A DNA stretch of 64,000 nt from DATFVJ01 sp963826515 (GCA_963826515.1 CAWGXI010000018.1:1-64000); one strand, 5' to 3'; counted from the stretch's first letter, positions 51,089 to 60,514 are shown. Notes: a model not told the origin generated them from the letters alone. Numbers and translations: made by a program.

Positions 51089-51556
51089 ATGCTGCTAAAC
51101 GGGGTAAACCACGTGGCCATCTTGACCAAGGACACCGATCGCCTGGTCGCGTTCTACCGTGAGGTGTTCGAAGCCGAGGTCAACGAGCAACTCGAGGAGT
51201 TCGACGGCCCCCTACGCCTTACGTTCATCCGCATCGGCGGGACCGCCGAGCTGAACGTCTTCCAGGTGGACGGGAACACCGAAGCTGACCGCCAAACGCC
51301 GATGTTCGGGCGGGGCCGGATAGACCATCTCGGATTGCAGGCCGCGTCGATCGACGCGTTCGACCAGATCCGGGATCGGCTGATCGGCCTGGGCGCCAGC
51401 GACCACTTCGTCACCGATTTCGGTCCCGTCCTCAGCGTCTTCTTCCGAGACCCGGACGGCCTTGAGGGCGAGGTGTGCATTCCCAACCCCGACGCCGTGC
51501 CCGGAGTGACCAACCCGCCCGGCACTCCCGCCGCCCGTTACGCCGCCAAGCCATAG
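51089..51556 (+). CDS. VOC-family (glyoxalase/bleomycin-resistance) protein
   Basis: 155 residues, ATG at 51089 preceded by AGGGGAGG. Two βαβββ modules: GVNHVAILTKDTDRLVAFYR, EVFEAEVNEQ with His7/8 region, and GRIDHLGLQAASIDAFDQIR, FFRDPDGLEGEVCIPNPD with metal-binding His and Glu positions as in the glyoxalase fold. Enzymatic role unknown. Stand-alone. Confidence 0.88.
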   Translation: MLLNGVNHVAILTKDTDRLVAFYREVFEAEVNEQLEEFDGPLRLTFIRIGGTAELNVFQVDGNTEADRQTPMFGRGRIDHLGLQAASIDAFDQIRDRLIGLGASDHFVTDFGPVLSVFFRDPDGLEGEVCIPNPDAVPGVTNPPGTPAARYAAKP

Positions 51557-51565
51557 CCGCCGCGC

Positions 51566-51620
51566 AGCCCGCCGGAGCACGTCGGCCGGAGCACGTCGAC
51601 GGAGCACGTCGGCCGGAGGA
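51566..51620. repeat. Short GC-rich direct repeats
   Basis: GGAGCACGTCG occurs four times with 2-5 base spacers (GCCGGAGCACGTCGGCCGGA…). Just after the VOC gene; simple repeat. Confidence 0.7.
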
Positions 51621-51639
51621 GCCCTATTCACACCAGGTA

Positions 51640-51820
51640 CGTACTCAATCACCCGCTCTTTGGCGGTAAGAAGGTCATGTTGCCCTCCGAAGCTGGACCA
51701 GCGACAGTACGGCATTTCAAGGAACGGATTGAGTCCGGAGAATTCAAGCCGCTCATCGACAGGCGGTATCGGCTGGGCCAGATCGTTGCTCCCGTATCCG
51801 TTGATGGCGTCTACCGCCGG
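51640..51820 (+). pseudogene. Zinc-type alcohol dehydrogenase/quinone oxidoreductase C-terminal fragment
   Basis: Plus strand: LFGGKKVMLPSEAGPATVRH, FKERIESGEFKPLIDRRYRL, GQIVAPV, the tail of an MDR-family NAD(P)-dependent dehydrogenase. The catalytic and Rossmann parts are missing. Confidence 0.65.
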
Positions 51821-52028
51821 GAACCGGCCGGCCGCCCGGCAGCTCGGCCCGCCCCTGATCGGCAGGCCGGCACCCTTTACCGGATTCAGTGCTGAGTGGC
51901 GTCAGTAGCGCGGGGCCGGGGGCGGCGTCCGGTCGGGCGGGAGCCGGGCCAGTCAGGATGCGGGTCATCGCACGGTTGGATAGCGGCTGATGCTGGTCGG
52001 GGGCGCCGCCGCGGGCTGGTCCGCTAGC

Positions 52029-52141
52029 GCGACTTGGTCGCCGTGCTGGACGCGCTCGGCTGGGAACAGGCACACATTTTCGGCGCCTCGCCCGGCGGGA
52101 TGATCGCCCGGATCTGTGTCCATCTGCCGGGACGGCGGTGA
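52029..52141 (+). pseudogene. α/β-hydrolase nucleophile-elbow fragment
   Basis: Plus strand: DLVAVLDALGWEQAHIFGAS then PGGMIARICVHLPGRR, stop. Elbow GASPGG in α/β hydrolases; surrounding gene absent. 51821-52028 shows nothing else. Confidence 0.55.
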
Positions 52142-52311
52142 TGCGGTCCGTCGCATCGCCCGGCCCCGGAAGAGATCCAAAGTGCTCAAGATCGCGGTCA
52201 GGTAGCCGGCGCGGCAGCAGCCAGTGCTGCGCACGCCCAGCGGGATCCGCCGGAGCCCGTTCGGCACGGCTGGTGGCTGGCGTGGCGCGTGGGAAAGGGC
52301 AGGATGAGGTG

Positions 52312-53436
52312 ATGGACACCGAGTCTTTCCTATCCGCTGCCAGCGAATTGCTTGCTGTGCCGTCCACGGCTGGTCGGCATGACGACCTGCGGCGGGCCCT
52401 TGACCTCGTGCTCGGCTTCGTCGGACCTGGGTTCACGGTGGAGCGCTTCGAGTCGGGCGGCAAGCCGAGCGCGCTGGTCTATCCCGGCGCGAACCGGCCT
52501 CGCTTCCGGGTCATCCTCAACGGTCACCTCGACGTGGTACCTGCACCGCCGGACCAGTTCCGGCCGCGCCGGGAGGGTGTGCGCCTGTACGCGCGGGGTG
52601 CGCAGGACATGAAGGTGTCGGCCTTGGTGCAGGCCCAGATTTTCCGCGAGCTAGCCGGCAGCTTGCCGTACCGGATCGCGTTGCAGCTTGTCACCGACGA
52701 GGAGGTCGGTGGGCGTCACGGCACGCTGCATCAGATCGAGCAGGGCGTCCGCGGCGATTTCGTCATCATCGGCGAGCACAGCGGATTGGATATCGTGACC
52801 GACTCCAAGGGAATGGTCACCGCGACCCTGCGTGCTGTCGGCCGCGGCGCCCACAGCGCGTACCCGTGGCTTGGTGAGAACGCCCTGATCAAGTTGCACC
52901 GCAGCGTGGATAACGTGCTGGCCAAGTACCCTGTGGCCACCGAAGAGGCCTGGCGGACCACCGTCAACCTGGCGCGGATCCAGACTCCCAACCAGGCGCG
53001 CAACCAGATCCCGGCCCTGGCTGAAGCATGGCTCGACATCCGCTTCCCACCCGAGGACGGGGACCTGAACGGCAAGACCGTCCAGCAGATCACCACCTAC
53101 CTGGCGGGGTTCTGCGAGCCTGGCGTGACACCCGTCGTTGATCATGCGGACCCGCCGCACCGCGCCAATCGGGACCGCCCCGAGATTCGCAATCTCCAGC
53201 AAGCTGCTCGTAATCAGGGTTACCGCGGCGATTTCCTCCGCAAGCACGGCGCAGGCGATGGACGTTTCTATTACGAACGGGGCATGGACGCCATCGCTTT
53301 CGGCGTCGGCGGCGACGGCCAGCACGGCGCCGACGAGTACGTCGATACCACCACGATCGTGCCCTATTACCAGGCGCTCAAGGAATTTCTCCACAATCCG
53401 GGCCGAGAGCAGGCCCGGGCGAGGGATTCCGCATGA
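52312..53436 (+). CDS. M20-family metallopeptidase
   Basis: 374 residues, ATG at 52312. ArgE/DapE/CPG2-type zinc hydrolase: RVILNGHLDVVPAPPDQF (first metal His, Asp), YARGAQDMKVSALVQAQIFR (bridging Asp), LVTDEEVGGRHGTLHQIEQG (catalytic Glu pair), VIIGEHSGLD (metal), the dimerisation-domain GRGAHSAYPWLGENALIKLH, and FGVGGDGQHGADEYVDTTTI with the C-terminal metal His. Full length and likely active on an N-acyl amino acid or dipeptide. Stands alone. Confidence 0.92.
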   Translation: MDTESFLSAASELLAVPSTAGRHDDLRRALDLVLGFVGPGFTVERFESGGKPSALVYPGANRPRFRVILNGHLDVVPAPPDQFRPRREGVRLYARGAQDMKVSALVQAQIFRELAGSLPYRIALQLVTDEEVGGRHGTLHQIEQGVRGDFVIIGEHSGLDIVTDSKGMVTATLRAVGRGAHSAYPWLGENALIKLHRSVDNVLAKYPVATEEAWRTTVNLARIQTPNQARNQIPALAEAWLDIRFPPEDGDLNGKTVQQITTYLAGFCEPGVTPVVDHADPPHRANRDRPEIRNLQQAARNQGYRGDFLRKHGAGDGRFYYERGMDAIAFGVGGDGQHGADEYVDTTTIVPYYQALKEFLHNPGREQARARDSA

Positions 53437-53447
53437 GCGCGGGGTGG

Positions 53448-53480
53448 TCAGTGCCTGGTCAGTGCCTGGTCAGTGCCGGG
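53448..53480. repeat. 12-bp tandem repeat
   Basis: TCAGTGCCTGG(G) occurs three times in a row just after the M20 gene. Confidence 0.7.
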
Positions 53481-53656
53481 CATGAGTAGGCAGCACGGCG
53501 GCCCGCCCTTCCGGTACTAGACGTCATTTTCTTCCATTACCCGGTGTAAACTTGAGGTATCGCGGTGACCGTCATCGATGCCACTCATGAACTTGGCTGC
53601 TTGGCAGATGCCACTGCGCCGCCCGGTGCGAAGGCAGCTGTGGAAAGGTGAGGGTC

Positions 53657-54022
53657 ATGAGCGATCAGGAGAACGGCCCGACGCGCATTCTTGACGAGCG
53701 GCTGCGGCTCGGGGCCGGCTTTGCCGCCGCCGAACGCGCCCACTTGCTCGATATCCTGTCCAGCCTCGACAGGCACCTGGCTCATTGGGGGCCCGAGCGG
53801 GTAGATCTCGAGATCTCCGTCAAGCACCGCCGCGGTCCCGAACAGAAAGTCACCCTCGAAGCCTGGCTGCCCCGATGGCATTCGCTCGTGGCTACCTCGG
53901 CCGAACGCGAGCTTGATCACGCGCTGGTCGACGTCAGGAAGGACATGATCCGCCAGATCGAGGATGAGAAGACCAGGCGTGCCCCGCACAAGGGCAGGGC
54001 GGTGCGCGAAAGGCCGGCCTGA
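53657..54022 (+). CDS. HPF/S30AE-like ribosome-associated protein
   Basis: 121 residues from the ATG at 53657 (ribosome site AAAGGTGAGGG). FAAAERAHLLDILSSLDRHL, VDLEISVKHRRGPEQKVTLE, AWLPRWHSLVATSAERELDH, ALVDVRKDMIRQIEDEKTRR: the βαβββα pattern of hibernation-promoting/YfiA-type factors, with a basic C-terminus, but no long C-terminal domain. May bind the 30S subunit in stress. Divergent members of this family exist in actinobacteria. Confidence 0.78.
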   Translation: MSDQENGPTRILDERLRLGAGFAAAERAHLLDILSSLDRHLAHWGPERVDLEISVKHRRGPEQKVTLEAWLPRWHSLVATSAERELDHALVDVRKDMIRQIEDEKTRRAPHKGRAVRERPA

Positions 54023-54119
54023 GCGGGAACGTGATGCCCGCGGTGGCCCGCGCGGGCTTGGCCAGGGAACGCTAGAGCCCGGCAGGCAAGAGCGCCGTCC
54101 CGCAGAGTGGCGCGCCAGC

Positions 54120-54290
54120 CGCTAGCAGGCTAGCCGCTGGCAGGCCAGCCCAAGCGCGGCCAGCCCAGAGCGGCCAACCGCCAGCGCGGCCAGCAGGGCC
54201 AGCGGCCAGTCGGCCAGCACGCCAGCCGCCAGCGCGGCCAGCCGCCGGCGCGGCCAGCCGCCAGGCCCAGGCCGCGGGGGCCTGGAAACG
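54120..54290. repeat. Low-complexity GCGGCCAGCC repeats
   Basis: Many imperfect copies of GCCAGCGCGGCCAGCCGCC units (10- and 20-base periodicities) on a C/G-only background, between the HPF-like gene and the oxidase. No convincing open reading frame conservation. Possibly expanded simple repeat or hairpin-forming spacer. Confidence 0.8.
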
Positions 54291-54427
54291 GAGGGCTGGC
54301 CCAATCCGTGGCGCACGCTTAGCCTCTCAGTAGGCGGGGCGGGTGTGCGGCTGCCGACGCGTCACCCCGGCGCCACGGCTGGGTGCCACGGCTGCGTGCC
54401 GCCTCACGGCTGGGAGGCACGCGAGCG

Positions 54428-56065
54428 ATGGTGAGCAACAAACCGTCACCAGGCCGCGACGATGCGGGGCGCACGACAGGCATGCCGGGCAGGCGGTCAT
54501 TCCTGCTGATGACGGGGGCGGCGGTCGGCGCCGGGGCGTTGTCCTCCTGCATGAGGGTCGCCGCTGTGCAGGCGGGCGCGGCCGGTTCCGCTCACCTGAC
54601 ACGGGCGACGCGGCTGGCAGCTGCCGTCGCCCCGGACTGGGCGGCACTGCGCCGCGATCTGTCCACGCACAAGCTGATCCAGCCGGGTAACCGCACTTAC
54701 CCAGCGTCGAAAGTGCTGTTCGATCCGCGGTTCGACGGCCTGGAGCCCGCCGGCATCGCGTACTGCCGGACACCCGGCGACGTCAGCACCTGCCTTGCCT
54801 TCGTGCGCAAGTACGGCCTGCATGTCCGCGCGCGATCCGGCGGCCACAGCTACGCGGGCTGGTCGAGCGTGACGGGCGGCCTGGTCGTGGACGTCACGGA
54901 GATGAACTCGTTCAGGGTGGGCAACGGGAACGTGCGAGTGGGCACCGGAACCCACCTGATCGATCTCTACAATCATCTGGCCGCCCATGGCCTCGCCGTT
55001 CCAGGCGGATCCTGCCCGACGGTCGGCTCGGCCGGGCTCACGCTCGGCGGCGGTGTCGGCGTGCTCGGCCGTGCGTACGGCCTAACCTGCGACAACCTTG
55101 AGTCGGTGCAGGTCGTCACCGCCGATGGCCTGGTCCGGGAGTGCAACGCCGGCAGTAACAGCGACCTCTACTGGGCCTGCCGCGGCGGCGGTGGCGGCAA
55201 TTTCGGCGTCGCCACGGCGTTCACGTTCCGCACGCACCGGCTGTCCCAGCTGGTGCTGTTCTTCCTGTCGTGGCCATGGTCGCATGCGTTCAGGGTGATC
55301 GCCGGGTGGCAGGCGTGGGCGCCGTCCGCGCCCGACGCGCTGTGGTCGAACCTGCACCTGGCTGCCTCGCCCGGCGGCACGACGCCGTCTGTCACAGTCG
55401 GCGGCATCTACCTGGGCAGCGTGGCGGGCGCGGCGAGCCTGCTGAACAAGCTGTATGCCGCGGTCCGCTCGTCGCCCTCCAGCCATTTCCTGGCCGAGGA
55501 GTCCTACCTGAATGCGATGCTGGTGGAAGCCGGCTGCGCGGGCCTGAACGTGAACGAATGCCATCTGCCGGGGCAGGCGCCCGGCGGCACGCTGACCCGC
55601 CAGCCCGAAATCGCGAAGTCCGATTTCTTTACCAGGCGGCTGTCCGTGTCCGGCGTCAACACCCTGCTGGCTGGCGTGGAGAGGCTGCAGCGCGTGCGCG
55701 GCGCCGCGGGCGGCACCGGTGGCGTCGCGCTCGACGCGTTCGGCGGTGCCATCAACCGGGTCGCACCCTCGGCGACCGCGTTCGTGCACAGGAACGCCCT
55801 GTTCCTGGCCCAGTACACGACCGTGTGGCGGACGGGCGCCGCCAGCGGCGGCGTAGCGAACCAGCACGCGTGGCTGCGCTCCTTCCACGCGTCGATGCGG
55901 CCATTCGCGAGCGGGCAGGCCTACCAGAACTACGTCGACCCAGACCTGACGAACTGGAGCCAGGCGTACTACGGTGCCAACTACCCCAGGTTGCAGCAGG
56001 TCAAGGCGAAGTACGATCCGCACCGGCTGTTCAACTTCCCCCAGGCGATCACACCACATGCCTAG
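54428..56065 (+). CDS. Tat-exported berberine-bridge-type FAD oxidase (lipoprotein)
   Basis: 545 residues, ATG at 54428. Signal GRRSFLLMTGAAVGAGALSS with twin Arg at 22-23 and a lipobox Cys41, so a Tat lipoprotein. The PCMH-type FAD domain has the bicovalent flavin sites: His140 in RARSGGHSYAG and Cys196 in GGSCPTVGSAG. LTLGGGVGVLGRAYGLTCDN and WACRGGGGGNFGVATAFTFR bind FAD. The C-terminal berberine-bridge domain ends NYPRLQQVKAKYDPHRLFNF. The enzyme would oxidise a sugar, alcohol or alkaloid-like substrate outside the cell. Complete. Confidence 0.92.
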   Translation: MVSNKPSPGRDDAGRTTGMPGRRSFLLMTGAAVGAGALSSCMRVAAVQAGAAGSAHLTRATRLAAAVAPDWAALRRDLSTHKLIQPGNRTYPASKVLFDPRFDGLEPAGIAYCRTPGDVSTCLAFVRKYGLHVRARSGGHSYAGWSSVTGGLVVDVTEMNSFRVGNGNVRVGTGTHLIDLYNHLAAHGLAVPGGSCPTVGSAGLTLGGGVGVLGRAYGLTCDNLESVQVVTADGLVRECNAGSNSDLYWACRGGGGGNFGVATAFTFRTHRLSQLVLFFLSWPWSHAFRVIAGWQAWAPSAPDALWSNLHLAASPGGTTPSVTVGGIYLGSVAGAASLLNKLYAAVRSSPSSHFLAEESYLNAMLVEAGCAGLNVNECHLPGQAPGGTLTRQPEIAKSDFFTRRLSVSGVNTLLAGVERLQRVRGAAGGTGGVALDAFGGAINRVAPSATAFVHRNALFLAQYTTVWRTGAASGGVANQHAWLRSFHASMRPFASGQAYQNYVDPDLTNWSQAYYGANYPRLQQVKAKYDPHRLFNFPQAITPHA

Positions 56066-56399
56066 CTTGGCTAGGGACATGCCGTAATCGGGGCATCATG
56101 GCTGACCGCCTGAGGCTGAGGCTCAGCCTGGCAGGCATGGGGTATACCGCGCAGCCGTTATGGATCAATGTCTTCCGCTGAATCAGCACGGCCTGGCGGC
56201 AGGATTCGACGAACGGCAGCGGCCCTCACGTCACACCGCCACGCGGGGCCGGCTGCAACCGGTGCCGCCGGCTCAACCGGTGCCGCCGGTACGGCCGGTG
56301 CCGGTGCGGCTGCTCCGCCAGCTTGCGCGGACCTCGGCACCTGGCTCAGCACCAGGCGCGCGAGGCTTGCGATCCCCTCTGCGGACTGGGGGCGGACTG

Positions 56400-56814
56400 G
56401 GGGCCTGCATGGCGGCATTGACCTGCGGCCCCAGTCCGGGGAGGTCCAGGTCGCGCCGGAAACTCGTACCTCCGCCGTCCACGGTCATCAAAATGATGCA
56501 GGTCCATCGCCGCAGCCTTGCCGGTTTGCGCGATTTGGCCCTGAACCGGATCACGGTGAGCACGCCGGTGTTCGTTGGCGGCCAAGGAGACGGGCGTGAA
56601 CTCCTCGACCTCCATGGTGGAGCCGAACGCCGCGAAGAACTCCGCGACGCCGTCCTTGCCGTGACGCACGCCGTACCAAGGTGCGGCGGTCGAGGTGGTT
56701 TCCGACGCCCAGTCAACATCGCCGGCGACGGCGTCGAGGATCGCGGCGACATCGCCGCGGCCGAATGCCTCATATACCCTGCGCGATGGTTTTGATCTTG
56801 ACGTCAGCGCTCAT
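56400..56814 (-). pseudogene. SnoaL-like/ketosteroid-isomerase-type protein, frameshifted
   Basis: Start MSADVKIKTIAQGI at 56814 followed by a stop; two missing bases there. In another frame: EAFGRGDVAAILDAVAGDVD, RHGKDGVAEFFAAFGSTMEV, EEFTPVSLAANE; then a third frame NTGVLTVIRFRAKS. Together these give a typical NTF2-fold protein of ~130 residues. Dead as sequenced. 56066-56400 carries nothing clear. Confidence 0.7.
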
Positions 56815-56829
56815 TGGAATGCCCCTCCT

Positions 56830-57123
56830 GCCCGGAAGCCGGTAGTGCCGCTCCTGCCGCGCCACGCGGCGAAGTTCGCTGCGCACCAGATCCACCGCGC
56901 GGTACCGGGCCAGCACGATGAGATAGGTGCGCAACCTCCCGGCCGCTGGGTCATACCGATCGGGATGGCTCCACAGCTCGACGAATACGTCCTGCACGAC
57001 GTCCTGCGCCGCGAGTGCACTCCCCGAGAACCCGCAGCGCGGCGCCGTCCACGCCCGGCGCGACGCGGTCGAAGGCCTCGGCGAGAGCGTGATCGTCTCC
57101 GGCCCTCAGGCGCGCCGTCGATA
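56830..57123 (-). pseudogene. ECF-type sigma factor fragment
   Basis: Minus strand: LAEAFDRVAPGVDGAALRVL, then in another frame MQDVFVELWSHPDRYDPAAG, RLRTYLIVLARYRAVDLVRS, ELRRVARQERHYR. This is region 2 of a sigma-70 factor (promoter -10 recognition helix RLRTYLIVLARYRAVD). Region 4 and the proper N-terminus are missing. Runs into the SnoaL remnant. 57124-57464 has no recognised gene. Confidence 0.7.
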
Positions 57124-57464
57124 GCGCGTCCGTACCCCCATGTCCTGGACGCTAGCGCGGCTCGCGGCCACCAGACAACGCTCCGGCGCCGGCCGATCCG
57201 CGACGGAGCCGTCCGGGCACTACTGGTAGAGCGTCGCGGGCACCGCGCCTCCTACGCCAAGGGCCGCGGTCGCGGATACGTCGCCGCGCCTGTGACCGGA
57301 TCAGTTTCCGCGGTGGTCATCTGACGCCTCCAGGCCGAGCTGAGACCCGGAGCGGCGCCGGGGTGGCGTAGCCGCCGGCCTTCCCGGCGTCCGGGCCGCG
57401 CCCTGAGTATGACTGATGACCGCAAAGGCGGTTGAATGGTGCCAGAAGGTTGGGTGGTTGCCAC

Positions 57465-57698
57465 GTGATCGCCGCGTACATTCTGATCCAGGTCGAAGCC
57501 GGCAAGGCTGCCAACGTAGCTGCCGCGCTCCGGCGCGTGCCGGGCGTCTCGCTGACGGCGAGGGTGGCCGGGCCCTACGACGTCATTACGCGCGCGGAGG
57601 CGCGGGACATCGACGAGCTGGGCAAGCTGGTAGCAACCAGGGTCCGGACTCTTGATGGCGTGACAAGGACGCTGAGCTGCACGGTCATTCACATTTAG
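57465..57698 (+). CDS. Lrp/AsnC ligand-binding-domain protein
   Basis: 77 residues from a GTG at 57465. A stand-alone RAM/αβ-sandwich domain: AAYILIQVEAGKAANVAAAL, RRVPGVSLTARVAGPYDVIT, RAEARDIDELGKLVATRVRT, GVTRTLSCTVIH. Homologues without HTH occur widely in actinobacteria and bind amino acids in multimers. Complete. Confidence 0.85.
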   Translation: MIAAYILIQVEAGKAANVAAALRRVPGVSLTARVAGPYDVITRAEARDIDELGKLVATRVRTLDGVTRTLSCTVIHI

Positions 57699-57759
57699 GC
57701 ACCGGCGCACCCAGCCGGCAGGCGGCGCGAGGCGGGCCAAGGGCGCCCCCGCGTTCAAT

Positions 57760-57975
57760 CCGGCCGCGAAGAATGGGTGCGCGGAGGGGCGGCTGACACC
57801 CCAGGAGCTTACGAGCCGGGCCGGCCAGGCCTACTCCGCGCGCACCCGCGCTCAACTGGCCGCGCTCCTCACCGACCTGCCAGGTGAACGGCAGGCCCCG
57901 GCTCGGCGCTCACCGGGCGTGGGCAGCCGCCGACGGTGGCTGCTCGGCCTTGTCGGCGCCGGACACGAGCTCTGG
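57760..57975 (+). pseudogene. DUF1707-domain fragment
   Basis: Plus strand: CAEGRLTPQELTSRAGQAYS, ARTRAQLAALLTDLPGERQA, then a basic tail and the hydrophobic RRWLLGLVGAG. This is the SHOCT-like half of a DUF1707 membrane protein; the start is missing. Confidence 0.55.
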
Positions 57976-57989
57976 TCAGAAGCAGGCAC

Positions 57990-58481
57990 TCATACCCGGC
58001 GGATGCGCCGCCCGCTGATACGGGTGGGGGTGATGCGAAGGAACAGGTCCCTGACTCCGCCGGCCCATGGTTCGACGCCCGCCGCCACAACGGCTGCCAG
58101 CTCGCTTTCCGACTCCACGTGGTGCGCGGAACCGTGGATGAGCACGCTCCACCCTTCTCGCGCGGCAAAGTCGATTTCGTCGATCTCGAAGGCCACGCTG
58201 TACTCCGCGTGCGCGATTCCGGTGCGCAGGTCCTCGTCCGTAGGGCTAGCCTGCGCGGTCCTGAACACGATGGTTCCGTCGAGTACCTTGTAGTTGACCG
58301 GATGCACGGTCAGACCGAACCGGCCGGAGTAAACGAGCCTGCCGAGGCCGCCTGGTGAGATCAACCGCAGGCATTCGGCCTCGTCCAGCCGTTCAAACAC
58401 CGGCTGCCCGGTCCCCGCGTCATGTCCTTGCTCAGGACGGGCTGAGCTGTCGTCTGCCTTGCCGGTCGTGCGATCAGACAT
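57990..58481 (-). CDS. PNPOx-family flavin/F420-binding-like protein
   Basis: 163 residues, ATG at 58481. Split-β-barrel fold: FERLDEAECLRLISPGGLGR, LVYSGRFGLTVHPVNYKVLD, GTIVFRTAQASPTDEDL, YSVAFEIDEIDFAAREGWSV, LIHGSAHHVESESELAAVVA, RITPTRISGRRI. Such proteins bind FMN or F420; F420 use is common in actinomycetes. Divergent from the next gene. Complete. Confidence 0.9.
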   Translation of the reverse strand: MSDRTTGKADDSSARPEQGHDAGTGQPVFERLDEAECLRLISPGGLGRLVYSGRFGLTVHPVNYKVLDGTIVFRTAQASPTDEDLRTGIAHAEYSVAFEIDEIDFAAREGWSVLIHGSAHHVESESELAAVVAAGVEPWAGGVRDLFLRITPTRISGRRIRRV

Positions 58482-58532
58482 GAGTCGTCCTGTTCACGTG
58501 CGGGCGGGAGGACATCGACCCGGACCAGGGAC

Positions 58533-59435
58533 ATGCCCAGCCCTGTGCCAGCTAAATATAGACTCGGCACTGTGCCAACCGCGCACCGGCCGTCGCTGGC
58601 GCCACCGTCAGAAGCGCAGTGGACGGCGCTTGACGACGACGGTGTGCTGCGTGACATGCGGCTGCGCATCGGGGCGCTGATCGTAGGTTCCGCCCTCCTC
58701 GTGGCATTGTCAGCGGTCTTGATATCCGGGCCCGTCCGTGCCGATTGGGCATTGGCATCCGGCGCCGCCAAGATCGTCAAAGCGAACGTCGTGGGCTCGC
58801 AGAACGTGCAGAACGATCATCGGGCCTGCACCATGACGCAGGTCAACGTCGTCTGGCCAGCGTCAGGTGGCGGCAACCGTGGGCATTTCACGGTCTGTGA
58901 CAACGCCGCGTCAAGGTTCCCGGTAGGCGCGGTCGTCAAGGTAGCCGCGACCCGCGGTGACACCAGCGTCCTGCAGGGCGAACGCAGAGGCGACGCCATC
59001 CTGGCCGTGCTCGCCGACATGGCGGTGCTGCTTGGCCTCCTGATCCTTGGCGGCCTGGCCGTACGGCGCTGGCTCACCCTGCGCGCTGCGGGCCGCCGGT
59101 GGCGGACCGCGCCCTGGCTACCCGGCGACCTGCGGCTCGGCACATGGCCGGGCAGGCTTCACTCCGTGGTGATCTGCTTTGATCAGGCCGCCGCGCCGTG
59201 GGCGCCCGCGCAGCCTTCGTGGCCGCGACGCGAGGATCTCCCGGCCGGCCTCGAGTTCCGGATTCAGCCACGCAACGACGATCAGCGGCTGGCGGACGGC
59301 GACCCGGTATGGCTGGTCCCAACCGGCCGCTCGCTCATCGGGCGCCGCAGGATTGCGCCGTATGCGGTGGTCCGTATGACCGACAGGCGAGTCTTCTGGG
59401 GCAAAGGAAAACCGATGCCGGGCACAGGCTGGTAA
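58533..59435 (+). CDS. Membrane protein of unknown function, two helices
   Basis: 300 residues. TM helices at about 45-66 (RIGALIVGSALLVALSAVLI) and 158-180 (AILAVLADMAVLLGLLILGG) flank an extracytoplasmic part (~67-157) with VNVVWPASGGGNRGHFTVCD and two Cys (ACTMT…FTVCD) that could pair. The C-terminal cytoplasmic half is basic and has no recognised domain. Starts with an ATG at 58533; an internal ATG at residue 42 is possible. 59436-60141 shows only short repeats (GGTAAGCGCTGGCT) and unassigned open stretches. Confidence 0.7.
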   Translation: MPSPVPAKYRLGTVPTAHRPSLAPPSEAQWTALDDDGVLRDMRLRIGALIVGSALLVALSAVLISGPVRADWALASGAAKIVKANVVGSQNVQNDHRACTMTQVNVVWPASGGGNRGHFTVCDNAASRFPVGAVVKVAATRGDTSVLQGERRGDAILAVLADMAVLLGLLILGGLAVRRWLTLRAAGRRWRTAPWLPGDLRLGTWPGRLHSVVICFDQAAAPWAPAQPSWPRREDLPAGLEFRIQPRNDDQRLADGDPVWLVPTGRSLIGRRRIAPYAVVRMTDRRVFWGKGKPMPGTGW

Positions 59436-60141
59436 GCGCCGGCTGGTAAGCGCTGGCTGGTAAGCGCCGGCCGCCAGTTGGCCGAGCACTCATCAGGCCG
59501 GGCGCACGAAGCGGCAGGTGGTGGCTGCGGCGCACTCACCACGCCCGCGGATAACTACCTGGTCATCCAGGCCATCGCCGAGTGGCACGGCCTTGGCCAA
59601 GTGGGAGGCCGAGCGCGGGCGCAAGGTTGCCGAGGCCGAACCACCGAGGAGATCATCGCGCCGATCGATGACGAGGAGTCAACGTGACGACACAGCAGGA
59701 CTTTGAAGTCCCGGGCAGTCTCCCGCTGACCGCCGGAGACATCGCTAAGTGCATGACCATCGCACGCCGGCTCGGGTGACACGCGACCAGCTGGTGGCGG
59801 GCCGCCGGGGAGAGCCGACGGTTAAGATGACCCACACGACAGCCACGGCGGCGAGCCCGCTACCACGACTCCTGCGCCGGTCCATAAGGCCCCGACACAT
59901 AATTTCTGGGTCGCACCTCTCGGCACCAGCTCGTGCCAGTTCGCGGCATGTAGTGCGTGGCCCCAGTCGTCCCACGGGTTGAGGGTCCAGCGCGTGGAAG
60001 CGATTCGTCCGGCCGCCGTCAGCCTAGGTTGGTGATGAGCGGCCTGCCTGCCCATGACCTGGCGCCATGGCGGGACCACGTTGGAGAGTGACGGTCCTGA
60101 TACCTGCAGTGCCGGAATGTGGTAGAAAACCACCGTAGGCC

Positions 60142-60498
60142 ATGGAGATGGGCGGAGAGCTGGTGGAAGCGGCCGCCGGGGGTTCCGGTTCGATGCGGGT
60201 GTCCCCTGGGTCGGTCAGGTCGGCTGGCGAGAAGGCACAGCAGATCTCACAGGCGATCAACAAGCTGGTGCCCGAGGTGTCACCGGCGTGTGCCCCGGCC
60301 GCGTCCGCGCACGCTGGCTGGCAGTTCGGCGCGGCGCTCGCGGCGCTGGTTCCCCGGTGGGAACAGCACCTCGCGCAGCAGGCGTCGGCGGTCTCGGCGG
60401 CCGGGACCAAGCTGACCGGGTCTGCGACGGCGTACACCACGGCCGAAGATGGCCTTGCATCGAGGGTGCGTGCCGTCTCCGGTCTGGTGAGCCCGTGA
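60142..60498 (+). CDS. EspC/WXG100-like type VII secretion protein
   Basis: 118 residues, ATG at 60142. Two predicted long helices with a central break: VRSAGEKAQQISQAINKLVP and HAGWQFGAALAALVPRWEQH, LAQQASAVSAAGTKLTGSAT, AYTTAEDGLASRV. The GW in HAGWQF is the turn-like motif of the family, and YTTAEDG resembles the YxxxD/E secretion signal. Secreted through a type VII (ESX) system in related actinobacteria. 16 bases upstream of the hydrolase gene, so an operon. A relative is broken at 13.3 kb. Confidence 0.8.
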   Translation: MEMGGELVEAAAGGSGSMRVSPGSVRSAGEKAQQISQAINKLVPEVSPACAPAASAHAGWQFGAALAALVPRWEQHLAQQASAVSAAGTKLTGSATAYTTAEDGLASRVRAVSGLVSP

Positions 60499-60514
60499 GG
60501 AGCAGGCAAGGACT

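Noticed and set aside
51566..51620. Short repeats after the VOC gene as an attachment site
   Set aside because: Only 11-base GC-rich units with no integrase or tRNA nearby; simple repeat is the better reading.
59478..59690. Small open frames with KWEAERGRKVAEAEPP and EEIIAPIDDEEST pieces
   Set aside because: They might be one broken small gene, but no family is recognised and no start or ribosome site is convincing.
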